A DNA stretch of 25,700 nt. Source: an uncultured Peptococcaceae bacterium (GTDB taxonomy: Bacteria; Bacillota; Peptococcia; Peptococcales; Peptococcaceae). How positions within the stretch are numbered: position 1 is the first letter of the stretch; each line of letters starts with the position of its first letter. The notes below the pieces were generated by a model that worked only from the letters and a program-made list of their open reading frames with translations, did no database searches and had not been told where the DNA came from. Below are positions 15,101 to 22,030 of the stretch, piece after piece. The position numbers and the translations under genes were made by a program. The stretch spans positions 1 through 25,700 of the forward strand of contig CALAKO010000085.1 of the NCBI GenBank assembly GCA_937922955.1, written 5' to 3'.

Positions 15101-16938
15101 ACAGCTGCAAACCAGGCGCGGTCGGCGTCGGTTTTCTGCGAGAACTCCACCAACACGGTGCCGCTGCCTTGGTCGCTGCGTTCGGCAGTTGGGCTGAAGA
15201 AGGCTGGCACATCGCTGGTGGATTTGCCGCTAAGGTTGAAGGTGGTTTTTGATGGGTCTACACGCACCTGGCCCTTGTCGTCGTAGTTGGTCAGGTAGTA
15301 GTCGAAGTAAGAGAGGGTGCCATGGGCAATCATGAATTCCGGCGCGGTGTTGCTTTTCACGCTTGGTGCGGTCGGATTGGCGTTATCTGAGAGGGTGACG
15401 GTTTGTGTGTCGCTGCCGCTCTTTACGGTAAGCTGCGCTGGATTCAGGTTGGTGATTTCCCATTTCGCCAGGCTGCCGTCGTCGCTGATTGGCGTGAAGG
15501 CTTTGGTTACATCGGTGCCGTCTACGCTCAGTGTACAGTTTTTGAGGTTATGGCCATCCGTAAATTGCACGGTGACGTATTGGCACCAGCCGAGGTCGAT
15601 GAGTTTGGTGGATTCTGCGTTGACCAGGGTGGCGGCAACGGGTTGTTCGGTGTCGCCTGGGGTATTGTCGGTGTTTCCGGTGTTGCCACCTGGCGTGGTG
15701 CCAGGCGTAGAACTGGATGAGCCATCGGTGCTGGTGCCTGGCTTGCTGTTGGCGTCTACGGTAACCGTTTCACCGGGCGCAACGGAGCTGCCGCCAGCGA
15801 TTACCCCAGTGGTGTCCTTGCCAGCTGTGACTTTGCTGCCAACGGTGTTGATGGTGACATTATTGGCGTTGGCAGCTATTTTTTCAACGGTGCCTGCGCC
15901 GCCGATGGTGACGTCTTTCGCTTTGACCACCATATCTTTTACGGTGGCGTTTTCGTTCACGTTGATCTGACGAGCATTTTCAACGACCACCTTATCCAGG
16001 CTGCCGCCAGCCAGTGTCGTGTCGCTCTGAACCGTTACTGTGCCCAGATCGCTGTTTTGGGTGTCCAGCACTGCCGCGGCACCAGGGCTGTTGACGATGA
16101 CGCTCTTGGCCTGGCTTTCGCTCAGTGTCAAACGCTCTGCGGCGCCGCGCACGACGATGCGCCCTTCAACGTTGACCTTGTCTAAGGTGACTTTGTCGGC
16201 CTGATCGGCAATGATGATGTCGCCCTTGATGGTTCGTCCACTGAGAGTGACGTTGCTGCCGCGTACAATGACATTGCCTTCGATAACGTTGCTGCGGGAC
16301 GCTTGAACGTCTTCCGCGTCGATGTATTCTGCTACCAGATTGCTCATAACAGCGGCAAATTCGGCGCGGGTGATGGAGGCGCGTGGATTCAGCCGCTTGC
16401 CGTCGGAACCGTTGACATAGCCGCCACTGACCATTGCTGCGACGGTGCCCTTGGCCCAATCAGACACGTCGCTGTCATCGCTGTATTCTGCCAGCACGGC
16501 AGCATCGCCGTTTTTCAATGCGAAGGCGCGTGCCAGTACCGAGAACGCTTCTTCACGGGTGATGGGACGCTCTGGTTCGAGCAGCCCGGCGCCGGAACCA
16601 GAGAAGGTGCCCATTTGCACCGCTTTGGCCATATCGTCGTAATACCATGCGTCGGTGCTGACGTCGCTGTAGCTGGCGAGTGAAGCCTTGTCGCTGGAAG
16701 CAAAGGCACGGTTGATGATGGCCGCCATCTGTGCGCGGGTGAGCACGCCTTGTGGTGCAATCAGGTCGTCGCCGACGCCGCCCAGCAGGCCGTTGTCGAG
16801 CGCTTTTGTCATGGCTGATGTGGACCAGTCGTTCGGAAAATCCGAAAAGTCTTTTGGTGATGCGCCCAACGCACCGGTCGGGCTCAGCAGGATCGCCGCC
16901 GCGCAAACAGCGGCAACGGCTTTTTTAGGTTTGTACAT
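12184..16938 (-). CDS. SLH-domain cell-surface protein with beta-helix region and HID-like repeats
   Basis: A 1584-residue secreted protein. The ATG at 16938 is preferred over the one at 16944 because AGGAGGA (16950-16944) runs directly into the latter. Order: signal peptide ending near TGALG; three SLH domains (about 28-75, 87-135, 148-195; motifs LTRAQMAAIINR, ITREEAFSVLAR, ITRAEFAAVMSN), which bind pyruvylated or otherwise modified cell-wall polymer; a beta-helix-like stretch of short V/I-rich repeats (about 210-375); a Ser/Thr/Gly/Pro linker (about 385-430); Ig-like modules; and about seven repeats ending in a GYKD-type motif (near 776, 1026, 1138, 1239, 1349, 1459, 1575) that fit the hemoblobin-interacting/DUF1533 (HID) family. 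HID domains take part in haemoprotein binding in streptococcal Shr, but many homologues have no known ligand. Cell-wall display is well supported; ligand binding is inference. Confidence 0.88.
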   Translation of the reverse strand: MYKPKKAVAAVCAAAILLSPTGALGASPKDFSDFPNDWSTSAMTKALDNGLLGGVGDDLIAPQGVLTRAQMAAIINRAFASSDKASLASYSDVSTDAWYYDDMAKAVQMGTFSGSGAGLLEPERPITREEAFSVLARAFALKNGDAAVLAEYSDDSDVSDWAKGTVAAMVSGGYVNGSDGKRLNPRASITRAEFAAVMSNLVAEYIDAEDVQASRSNVIEGNVIVRGSNVTLSGRTIKGDIIIADQADKVTLDKVNVEGRIVVRGAAERLTLSESQAKSVIVNSPGAAAVLDTQNSDLGTVTVQSDTTLAGGSLDKVVVENARQINVNENATVKDMVVKAKDVTIGGAGTVEKIAANANNVTINTVGSKVTAGKDTTGVIAGGSSVAPGETVTVDANSKPGTSTDGSSSSTPGTTPGGNTGNTDNTPGDTEQPVAATLVNAESTKLIDLGWCQYVTVQFTDGHNLKNCTLSVDGTDVTKAFTPISDDGSLAKWEITNLNPAQLTVKSGSDTQTVTLSDNANPTAPSVKSNTAPEFMIAHGTLSYFDYYLTNYDDKGQVRVDPSKTTFNLSGKSTSDVPAFFSPTAERSDQGSGTVLVEFSQKTDADRAWFAAVPENTSGTVQLVAFNENKNTLNDNLGYTKNSDGSISIAIGQTNFTENGRYYVRVKAEGHDTALVPIHVVNATAPVLQLDGSGTYTSGENAHFKILNMTYGVTNPTYAAELTRPDGTTTQLEMIRDWYQIGDSLILYNDVNAENGRNNIPYNGTYTLTIHSNGFKDMSATFTVTGGENAPSARSSRSVRSVDVRSSATSVLPGGGSSSEGGGGGISADLKFDADLLINATLLNKLGLANDAAKGIFERWTYDMSGYDTVWTSDGTAYTWNDYITTVNQARSAGSYLNFADYAEEAKWHTRGTPYAIKSVLEDNLLGDIQYNGTWVGQQTPDVTLVNEAGETITAVPEGKDILLKASDANYFKKLNSVNLNKWPMDLDEKYYSIKGDTLTISKDALGLQPEGENSITLYADGYRAKTLSVRYTRSLETGLSLSGPGDVSRGDQVRMTVDGSKGDFLLNLTTVTVYKPSGETRNIYPRGVGSYDDNYYTISNGNVLTIVDNDGSTFNEDGRYTISLDARYYSRLTTQPFTVSGEKKAAPSFESAAKNSDGNIVLTFSNTAADWGSSIGSVSVNGKAYTKAADFAELNKREYSWKIDSYGNYALTLQGKEFNQDENTITISATGYKDASFTVAKDGGSGEDTQEPTINDAPEAPTPSVTEDGTILLTFADVDSTWQEKITKVDVNGTTYNAYDGYFGAPEENEYQWKDNGYGKNALYLNKSAFKAGENLVTLSAEGYKDLIVTVTVEDASTTPPVSDAKEVPSVSYGTGSGYSYLYIDRDGHNKADAQAYMNAITSVSINDTDFRKTNFFYPEANEYAISNSGTLYLNFVSSTFSGKDTTVLIKAKGYKDLSLTVNKDGELTVNGDTTESPTTPEGPKVEKGDGSWYYTLKFSGSESIPAYLSDESFTLTVNDTTYKKSDSNLLNNDEFYIDTDDNTLMLHDSSFTKNGNTTITIHVNGYQDRVLTIDKDGEIIKD

Positions 16939-17010
16939 AATCATCCTCCTTGATGGTGACGCAGTGCAGGACTGCGGATTTTTAAGCTTGCTTTAAGCTT
17001 GGTTAGCTAT

Positions 17011-17039
17011 ACAATACCGAACGGCTAGAGTTGACGCAA
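17011..17039 (-). promoter_or_regulatory. Candidate promoter of the SLH-protein gene
   Basis: On the minus strand TTGCGT (17039-17034) and TATTGT (17016-17011) are 17 nt apart, giving a 5' untranslated region of about 65 nt. Downstream, AAGCTT occurs twice as an inverted pair (about 16984-17000), a possible binding site. Confidence 0.45.
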
Positions 17040-17182
17040 TGTGGAATCGGGTTAAAAAAATTCCAAATCGGACGGAGTTGCCATATGGTAACAAAACGCT
17101 CGTAAAATAAGAGCACTCATGGGAATGCTTTTTTAGCTTGTGAGCGCTGCAATGAGCGGCGATCGGCAGTGGCGGCAGATGC
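17040..17182. other. Gene-free divergent intergenic stretch
   Basis: No gene is supported here, between the divergent SLH-protein and MFS genes. A weak imperfect hairpin (AGCA...TGCT) followed by T6 lies near 17111-17134 on the plus strand, but no transcript that would need it is visible. Confidence 0.4.
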
Positions 17183-17211
17183 TTGACAAAGCCAGAGCAT
17201 CCTGTTATCAT
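17183..17211 (+). promoter_or_regulatory. Sigma-A promoter of the MFS exporter gene
   Basis: TTGACA (17183-17188) and TATCAT (17206-17211) are exactly 17 nt apart. Transcription would start near 17218, leaving a leader of about 145 nt before the GTG start. Confidence 0.85.
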
Positions 17212-17217
17212 AACGGT

Positions 17218-17335
17218 GCTTACTGATACAGCATGGCTGTATCGACCGAAAAAGGTGAATAGCCGGAGGTTAACAAGGACCGGATAAGGCTGCGAATAAA
17301 TGTGTTCGCGATCTTGTCCGGTCCTTTTTGTTTTC
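17218..17335 (+). promoter_or_regulatory. Leader with intrinsic terminator (probable attenuator) before the MFS gene
   Basis: The leader has an 8-bp hairpin GATACAGC-ATG-GCTGTATC (17225-17243), then a strong terminator: GGACCGGATAAG (17277-17288) pairs with CTTGTCCGGTCC (17313-17324), with an inner GCGAA/TTCGC stem, followed by TTTTTGTTTT (17325-17334). Because it lies between promoter and gene, full-length mRNA needs read-through. CCGG at 17263-17266 could pair with CCGG at 17280-17283, which would break the terminator's 5' arm, a simple antiterminator. A 9-codon reading frame (17233-17262) lies in the leader but has no RBS. The signal is unknown and no known riboswitch class was recognised. 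Confidence 0.75.
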
Positions 17336-17362
17336 TTTGGCACATTTTTGGGAGGGAATATT

Positions 17363-18568
17363 GTGAACAAAACCTTTATCATTGTGTTGATTGCTTGCAT
17401 GAACATGATTGTGCCCTTGTCGTTGGACATGTATCTGCCAGCGGTGCCACATATGACCGCTGCCTTTGCGACCAGCGAATCGATGGTCAACCTGACGCTC
17501 GTCGGTTTCTTTTTCTTCATGGCCATTGGCACCCTTGTTTTTGGGCCCCTCAGCGACAAATATGGCCGCAAGAAGCTGCTCCTCGCCGGCACATTGGTCT
17601 ATGCTCTGTTTAGCGCTGGCTGTGCCATGGCCACAAGCATTTGGATGCTGATTGCGGCGCGTGTGCTGCAAGCCCTGGCCGCTGGATGCATGGTTGCGAT
17701 TTCGACCGCTATGATTAAAGATTGCTTCGATCGCCAAACGCGCAATTCCATCCTCGCAGTGGTTCAGGCCATGGCCGTCATTGCGCCGATGCTGGCGCCG
17801 ATTATTGGGGCGTTCATTGTCACTCACGCTGGCTGGCGCGCGACCTTTGCTGTGCTGGCTGCGCTGGGCGCTGCCTGCACCATCGCCGTTGTCTTTCTCA
17901 AAGAAACGTTGCCGTCGCAGGAGCGCTACAATGGCACGCTTCTTGGCAGCCTGGGTCTGCTCATTGATGTTGGCCGCAATCCAAGCTTCACGCTGTTTCT
18001 TTGTTCAGCGGCCATGCTGGCGGCACCTTATATGGGATACATTGCTGTCTGTTCGTATGTCTACATCGATTTCTTCGGCCTTTCGGAAACCAGCTACAGC
18101 TACTATTTTGCTTTCAACTCAGCAGCAGCGATTCTTGGGCCGATTCTCTATGTCAAAGCCGTGCGCCGTTTCACGCCACGTTTCATGATGAATGTCTGCC
18201 TGGTGGTGACGGTGGTCTGCGGTGTTCTTCTGCTGCTCTTCGGCACCTGGATGCCGCTGGTCTTTATGCTTTGCTTCCTGCCGTTTACCATCTTTGAGAG
18301 TGCCCTGCGTCCAATGAGCACCGCCATTCTGCTCAATCAGCAGGAGCGTGACACCGGCTCTGCTTCGGCGCTCATCAACTTTGTCAATACCGTCCTTGGC
18401 AGCCTTGGCATGGTGCTGGCGCCGATCATCTCCAGCAACTACGTGCACGGGTTAGGGTTGCTGCTGTTGGCTTTCGCTGTCATTGCTGCCCTGCTTTGGA
18501 TCATCGTCCTGCGTCATGGCCGCCGAAGCGGCAGCCTTCTCAAAGGCATCGACAGCATCAGCCACTAA
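17363..18568 (+). CDS. MFS multidrug exporter, Bcr/CflA-like
   Basis: A 401-residue membrane protein of the major facilitator superfamily, drug:H+ antiporter type with 12 predicted helices. The N-terminus, SLDMYLPAVPHM at the end of the first helix, is the usual Bcr/CflA pattern. Motif A, GPLSDKYGRKK, lies between helices 2 and 3, and a motif-C-like segment (AVIAPMLAPIIGAFI) lies in helix 5. The GTG at 17363 is chosen because GGGAGGG lies about 6 nt upstream; longer in-frame readings would start inside the leader terminator. Members export chloramphenicol, bicyclomycin, sulfonamides or cysteine, and the substrate here is open. The attenuator in front fits induction by a drug or metabolite. 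Confidence 0.9.
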   Translation: MNKTFIIVLIACMNMIVPLSLDMYLPAVPHMTAAFATSESMVNLTLVGFFFFMAIGTLVFGPLSDKYGRKKLLLAGTLVYALFSAGCAMATSIWMLIAARVLQALAAGCMVAISTAMIKDCFDRQTRNSILAVVQAMAVIAPMLAPIIGAFIVTHAGWRATFAVLAALGAACTIAVVFLKETLPSQERYNGTLLGSLGLLIDVGRNPSFTLFLCSAAMLAAPYMGYIAVCSYVYIDFFGLSETSYSYYFAFNSAAAILGPILYVKAVRRFTPRFMMNVCLVVTVVCGVLLLLFGTWMPLVFMLCFLPFTIFESALRPMSTAILLNQQERDTGSASALINFVNTVLGSLGMVLAPIISSNYVHGLGLLLLAFAVIAALLWIIVLRHGRRSGSLLKGIDSISH

Positions 18569-18578
18569 TGGCTTTTTT

Positions 18579-18607
18579 ACGCATCTCGAAAGAGATGCGT
18601 TTTTTTA
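18579..18607 (+). terminator. Terminator of the MFS gene
   Basis: ACGCATCTC-GAAA-GAGATGCGT (18579-18600) is a perfect 9-bp stem with a GNRA loop and a following T run, 10 nt after the stop codon. Confidence 0.93.
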
Positions 18608-18654
18608 TGTTAGACGAAAACAACCGCTGACGCTGGCAAGAGGCGGCGTTTTTG

Positions 18655-18663
18655 TGGTAAAAT
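18655..18663 (+). promoter_or_regulatory. Candidate extended -10 promoter for the antiporter gene
   Basis: TGGTAAAAT (18655-18663) fits the extended -10 form. A second possibility is TTTACA with TAATTA 17 nt further on (about 18678-18706). Either lies within 75 nt of the start codon. Confidence 0.45.
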
Positions 18664-18726
18664 AAAGTGCTGGCTATTTTTACAGTGTGTACTGTTGATA
18701 ATAATTATTTAAAGAGGAGGAATTGT

Positions 18727-20367
18727 ATGGAAGTATCCTTGTCTATTCTTTTGCTGTTCGTGGCGATTGTGCTTTTGGTGTGCACGATTTTGAAAAAAGT
18801 GTCGGTGCGCATTGGGATTCCTTCGCTGCTGGCGTTTATCGTTTTGGGGATGGTGTTTGGCTCGGACGGGCTGTTGAACATTCCTTTTGATGACTACCGT
18901 TTTGCGGAAGAAATGAGCACGGTGGCCCTGGCGATTATTATGTTTTACGGCGGCTTTGGGACAAGCTGGAAAGCGGCAAAGCCGGTGGCTGGCGTGGCGA
19001 TTCTTTTGTCGAGTTTGGGCACAGTGGTGACGGCCGGACTGGTGGGCATGTTCTGCCATTATGTGCTGGGGATGCCGCTTTTGGAGGGGCTGCTCTGCGG
19101 GGCGCTGCTCTCGTCCACCGACGCGGCATCGGTGTTCTCGGTGCTGCGTTCGCGCAACCTGGCGTTGAAGGAAAACGCGGCGTCGCTGTTGGAAGTGGAA
19201 AGCGGCTCCAACGACCCATTTGCCTACATGTTGACGATTGTTCTTCTGACGGCGATGGCTGGCGGTATTACGGCCGGTGAAATTGCTTCCATGTTTGCGA
19301 CACAGCTGATTCTGGGCCTGGTATTCGGCTTTGGCATTGGCTTGTTGGCGCACTGGGTGCTGGCGAAGGGAATGTTTCACTATGCTGAGGCGCAGACGAT
19401 TTTCATCGTTTCGGTGGCCTTGTTTGGTTATGCGCTGCCGCAAGCATTGGGGGGCACTGGCTTCCTCAGTGTTTACATTGTGGGGCTTTTGCTGGGCAAT
19501 AGTGTGCTGCCGGAGCGTCGCACGCTGGTGCCGTTTTTTGACGGCGTGACGGGCATTCTCGACTCGATGCTGTTTTTCCTTTTGGGGCTGCTGTCGTTTC
19601 CGTCACAGCTTTGGGCGGTGCTGCCGCAGGCATTGGCGATCGCGCTGTTTTTGACCTTTGTGGCACGTCCGCTGGTGACGCATGCACTGATGCGGCCTTT
19701 TGGCGGCAGCATGGCGCGCCGGATGTTGGTGTCGTTCGCGGGACTGCGCGGGGCGGCGTCGGTGGTGTTTGCGATTATTGCGGTGATTCATCCGGTGGAG
19801 ATGGAAAACGATATGTTCCACATTGTGTTCGGGGTGGTGCTGTTCTCCATTGCGTTTCAGGGCTCGCTTTTGCCGATGGTGGCGCGTAAGCTGAACATGA
19901 TCGATGAAGGCGGCAACGTTTTCAAGACCTTTACCGACTATGTGGACGAAACGCCGGTCAACTTCATTCAGTTTGAGATTACGCCGGACCACGATTGGGT
20001 GAACAAGCGCATCATGGACATCACCTTGCCGCCAGGTTCGATTTTGATCAGCCTTAACCGCGGCGAGACGGAGATGGTGCCAAAGGGGAACACGGTGCTG
20101 GAGGCTGGCGACGTGCTCATTCTCTGCGCTCTGATCGAAGGCGGCGCGCCGCCAGACATTACGCTCATGGAAAAGGTGATCGAGGAAGAGGACTTTGTGC
20201 CGAATATGACGATTGCCACCATGCCGCATCGTCCAAATGCGTTGATTGTGCTGATTCAGCGCCAGGGCAACTACATCATTCCCGATGGCAGTACGACCAT
20301 TGAGCTTGGCGATAAGCTGCTGATTAATTACACCGATGAGGCTGCGCACGCGGCAGCTGCGCGATGA
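18727..20367 (+). CDS. Cation/proton antiporter (CPA1, NhaP2/CvrA-like) with C-terminal RCK_C region
   Basis: A 546-residue membrane protein. Residues 1 to about 390 form the 12-13 helices of a CPA-type Na+(K+)/H+ exchanger, with the typical SSTDAASVF and LEVESGSNDP segments; the Asp of NDP in this motif is essential for ion exchange in the family. The rest is cytoplasmic, with an RCK_C/TrkA-C-like domain (about 410-475: GSILISLNRG, VLEAGDVLILCA) and a second related part (about 495-546: ALIVLIQRQG, IELGDKLLINYT). This layout is that of potassium/proton antiporters of the NhaP2/CvrA type, with ligand control through the RCK part. The ATG at 18727 is chosen since GAGGAGG lies 7 nt upstream; an earlier in-frame start (18667) precedes this RBS. 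It is followed closely by a small membrane protein gene. Confidence 0.9.
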   Translation: MEVSLSILLLFVAIVLLVCTILKKVSVRIGIPSLLAFIVLGMVFGSDGLLNIPFDDYRFAEEMSTVALAIIMFYGGFGTSWKAAKPVAGVAILLSSLGTVVTAGLVGMFCHYVLGMPLLEGLLCGALLSSTDAASVFSVLRSRNLALKENAASLLEVESGSNDPFAYMLTIVLLTAMAGGITAGEIASMFATQLILGLVFGFGIGLLAHWVLAKGMFHYAEAQTIFIVSVALFGYALPQALGGTGFLSVYIVGLLLGNSVLPERRTLVPFFDGVTGILDSMLFFLLGLLSFPSQLWAVLPQALAIALFLTFVARPLVTHALMRPFGGSMARRMLVSFAGLRGAASVVFAIIAVIHPVEMENDMFHIVFGVVLFSIAFQGSLLPMVARKLNMIDEGGNVFKTFTDYVDETPVNFIQFEITPDHDWVNKRIMDITLPPGSILISLNRGETEMVPKGNTVLEAGDVLILCALIEGGAPPDITLMEKVIEEEDFVPNMTIATMPHRPNALIVLIQRQGNYIIPDGSTTIELGDKLLINYTDEAAHAAAAR

Positions 20368-20384
20368 GTGAAGGAGGCGTTCAG

Positions 20385-20603
20385 ATGGAAATCAACGAGG
20401 AAAAGAATGAAAATTCGTCGATAGAAGACAATGAGAACGATCAGACGGAGCAGCGTCTGGCTGCAGGGATGTGCATCGGTATGGCGATTGGCGCCGGGAT
20501 TGGCTTACTTTTTGACAATCTGGCGACTGGCATGGGCCTGGGAATGGCGCTGGGCATCTGCGTGGGCGTAGTTCCACAGGTGAAAAAGAAACGAAAGAAA
20601 TAG
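20385..20603 (+). CDS. Small glycine-zipper membrane protein
   Basis: A 72-residue protein with a Glu/Asn/Asp-rich N-terminus (about 1-26), two short hydrophobic segments rich in Gly at every fourth position (GMCIGMAIGAGIGLLF and GMGLGMALGICVGVV) and a basic Lys/Arg tail. The glycine spacing is of the glycine-zipper kind, which packs helices in membranes. I do not know a function. AAGGAGG (20371-20377) lies 7 nt before the ATG at 20385; an ATG at 20364 that overlaps the antiporter stop is in frame but has no RBS. The 17-nt gap to the antiporter gene suggests the two are cotranscribed, so it may be a small partner subunit; this is inference. Confidence 0.75.
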   Translation: MEINEEKNENSSIEDNENDQTEQRLAAGMCIGMAIGAGIGLLFDNLATGMGLGMALGICVGVVPQVKKKRKK

Positions 20604-20646
20604 TTGGGGGAGCCGGTGAGAGATGGAAAAAAACTGGTGAAAATCC

Positions 20647-20675
20647 TTGACAGAGGCTGGCTGTCGTGATAGTAT
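20647..20675 (+). promoter_or_regulatory. Sigma-A promoter of the infC operon
   Basis: TTGACA (20647-20652) and TAGTAT (20670-20675) are 17 nt apart. The leader that follows is about 160 nt long. Confidence 0.85.
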
Positions 20676-20681
20676 ATATAA

Positions 20682-20844
20682 CGATGCAGAAAGCAGAAAC
20701 CATCCGTTTCTCACCCTCCGCCGTAAGTGGCTGTTGGTCGCAGTGATAGAAAGATAGCGCGTGTACGCCTATCGTTATTTTGATCTGTCAACGGGTGGCC
20801 TACACCCGTTTTTTTATTGGGAAAATTTAATGGAGGTGATGACA
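20682..20844 (+). promoter_or_regulatory. infC operon leader with terminator (L20-leader-like autoregulation)
   Basis: The leader has a hairpin AGAAAC/GTTTCT (about 20694-20713), a structured middle and an intrinsic terminator, ACGGGTG (20791-20797) pairing with CACCCGT (20803-20809), then T7, only about 35 nt before infC. In Bacillota, ribosomal protein L20 binds the leader of this operon and promotes such premature termination. The position and form agree with that; the L20 binding structure itself was not worked out base by base. Confidence 0.75.
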
Positions 20845-21375
20845 ATCAGCAAGGAATTGCGCGTGAATGAACAGATTCGTTGCCGTGAGATCCGTGTGAT
20901 TGACGAACAGGGAACTCAGGTTGGCGTCATGAATCCTCGTGATGCAATGAAGCTGGCGGATGAAAGAGGTCTGGATCTCGTTGAGGTATCTCCAGGTGCC
21001 AAGCCACCAGTTTGCCGCATCATGGATTATGGTAAGTACAGATACGAACAAAACAAGAAAGAACGCGAGACCCGCAAAAATCAGAAAGTGATTTCGATTA
21101 AGGAAGTCAAGCTGCGTCCAAACATCGAAGATCACGACTTCAACACCAAAGTCCGCAATGCTGCTAAGTTCCTGGCTGCTGGCGACAAGGTTAAAGTGAC
21201 GATCATGTTCCGTGGTCGTGAAGTAACCCGTCCGGAAGCAGGGAAAGAGCTTTGCGAACGTGTTGCCGCTGAGGTTGCAGAAGTTGGCAAGGTGGAGAAG
21301 GAAGCGAAGGTCGAAGGCCGCAACATGACAATGATGCTCGTGCCTTTGCGCGAAAAAGATAAAGAAAAGAAATAA
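20845..21375 (+). CDS. infC: Translation initiation factor IF-3, with ATC start
   Basis: A 176-residue IF-3, which binds the 30S subunit, prevents early joining of 50S and checks the start codon and initiator tRNA. The protein opens SKELRVNEQIR; the N-terminal domain holds VGVMNPRDAMKLA and VEVSPGAKPPVCRIMDYGKY, the linker is rich in Lys/Arg, and the C-terminal domain holds IEDHDFNTKV, KVTIMFRGRE and EGRNMTMML. The start is taken as ATC at 20845: GGAGG (20832-20836) is 8 nt before it, but only 2 nt before the in-frame ATG at 20839, and another ATG at 20830 overlaps the RBS. Rare AUU/AUC starts are known for infC and let IF-3 repress its own translation. It is followed by rpmI and rplT. Confidence 0.93.
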   Translation: MSKELRVNEQIRCREIRVIDEQGTQVGVMNPRDAMKLADERGLDLVEVSPGAKPPVCRIMDYGKYRYEQNKKERETRKNQKVISIKEVKLRPNIEDHDFNTKVRNAAKFLAAGDKVKVTIMFRGREVTRPEAGKELCERVAAEVAEVGKVEKEAKVEGRNMTMMLVPLREKDKEKK

Positions 21376-21399
21376 GCGATTTGAGAGGAGAACATTCTA

Positions 21400-21588
21400 A
21401 TGCCTAAGATGAAAACCCACAGAGGTGCCGCAAAGCGTTTTTCTAAGACCGGTACCGGTAAAATCAAAAGAAACCATGGCTATACCAGCCATATTCTCGA
21501 AAAGAAATCCCCTAAGCGTAAACGTAATCTGCGCAAGAGCGCAATTATGGCAAAGGGCGATTCCAAGCGTCTCAGCAAAATGATCTAA
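21400..21588 (+). CDS. rpmI: 50S ribosomal protein L35
   Basis: A 62-residue very basic protein, opening MPKMKTHRGAAKRF, the universal start of bL35, with the later KSPKRKRNLRKSA segment. The usual length is about 64-66, so it is slightly short but complete. AGAGGAGA lies about 8 nt upstream. Second gene of the conserved infC-rpmI-rplT operon, 24 nt after infC; in relatives L20 controls its expression as well. Confidence 0.97.
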   Translation: MPKMKTHRGAAKRFSKTGTGKIKRNHGYTSHILEKKSPKRKRNLRKSAIMAKGDSKRLSKMI

Positions 21589-21610
21589 GGATATCGGAGG
21601 TATAAGATAA

Positions 21611-21964
21611 ATGGCAAGAGTTAAACGCGGTGTCAACACCCACAAGAGACATAAAAGAGTATTAAAGCAGGCTAAGGGTTACTACGGCGATCGTTCCAAG
21701 GTCTTTCGTGTAGCTCATGAAGCCGTTATGAAATCCGGCCAGTATGCATACGAACACAGAAGACTGCGTAAGCGCGACTTCCGTAAACTCTGGATCGCAC
21801 GTATCAACGCTGGTGCTCGTCAGAACGGTCTCAGCTACAGCACTCTGATCCACGGCCTCAAGGTTGCTGGTATCGACATCAACAGAAAGATGCTGTCTGA
21901 ACTCGCTACCAACGATGCAGCTGCTTTCGCAGATCTCTGCAAGATTGCGAAGGAAAACGCATAA
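21611..21964 (+). CDS. rplT: 50S ribosomal protein L20
   Basis: A 117-residue bL20, which binds 23S rRNA early in large-subunit assembly and in Bacillota also binds the operon leader as repressor. MARVKRGVNTHKRHKRVLK at the start and the helical middle with RRLRKRDFRKLWIARINAG are diagnostic. The length is typical. GGAGG lies 11 nt before the ATG. Last gene of the operon, followed by a strong terminator. Confidence 0.98.
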   Translation: MARVKRGVNTHKRHKRVLKQAKGYYGDRSKVFRVAHEAVMKSGQYAYEHRRLRKRDFRKLWIARINAGARQNGLSYSTLIHGLKVAGIDINRKMLSELATNDAAAFADLCKIAKENA

Positions 21965-21974
21965 ATGATTTTTC

Positions 21975-22007
21975 AAGGTCTTCTATAATATAGAAGACCT
22001 TTTTTTG
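21975..22007 (+). terminator. Terminator of the infC operon
   Basis: AAGGTCTTCTA pairs with TAGAAGACCTT around a short AT loop (21975-22001), followed by a T run, 10 nt after the rplT stop. Confidence 0.95.
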
Positions 22008-22030
22008 CATTTTTCGGAAAGGAGCCGCTT

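Noticed and set aside
17080..17135. Small RNA between SLH-protein and MFS genes (TTGCCA, TAAAAT and a hairpin with T6).
   Set aside because: Promoter spacing is 19 nt, the hairpin has a mismatch, and the transcript would be very short.
17233..17262. Leader peptide MAVSTEKGE before the MFS exporter.
   Set aside because: No RBS precedes the ATG, which lies in the loop of a hairpin; kept only as a remark in the leader entry.
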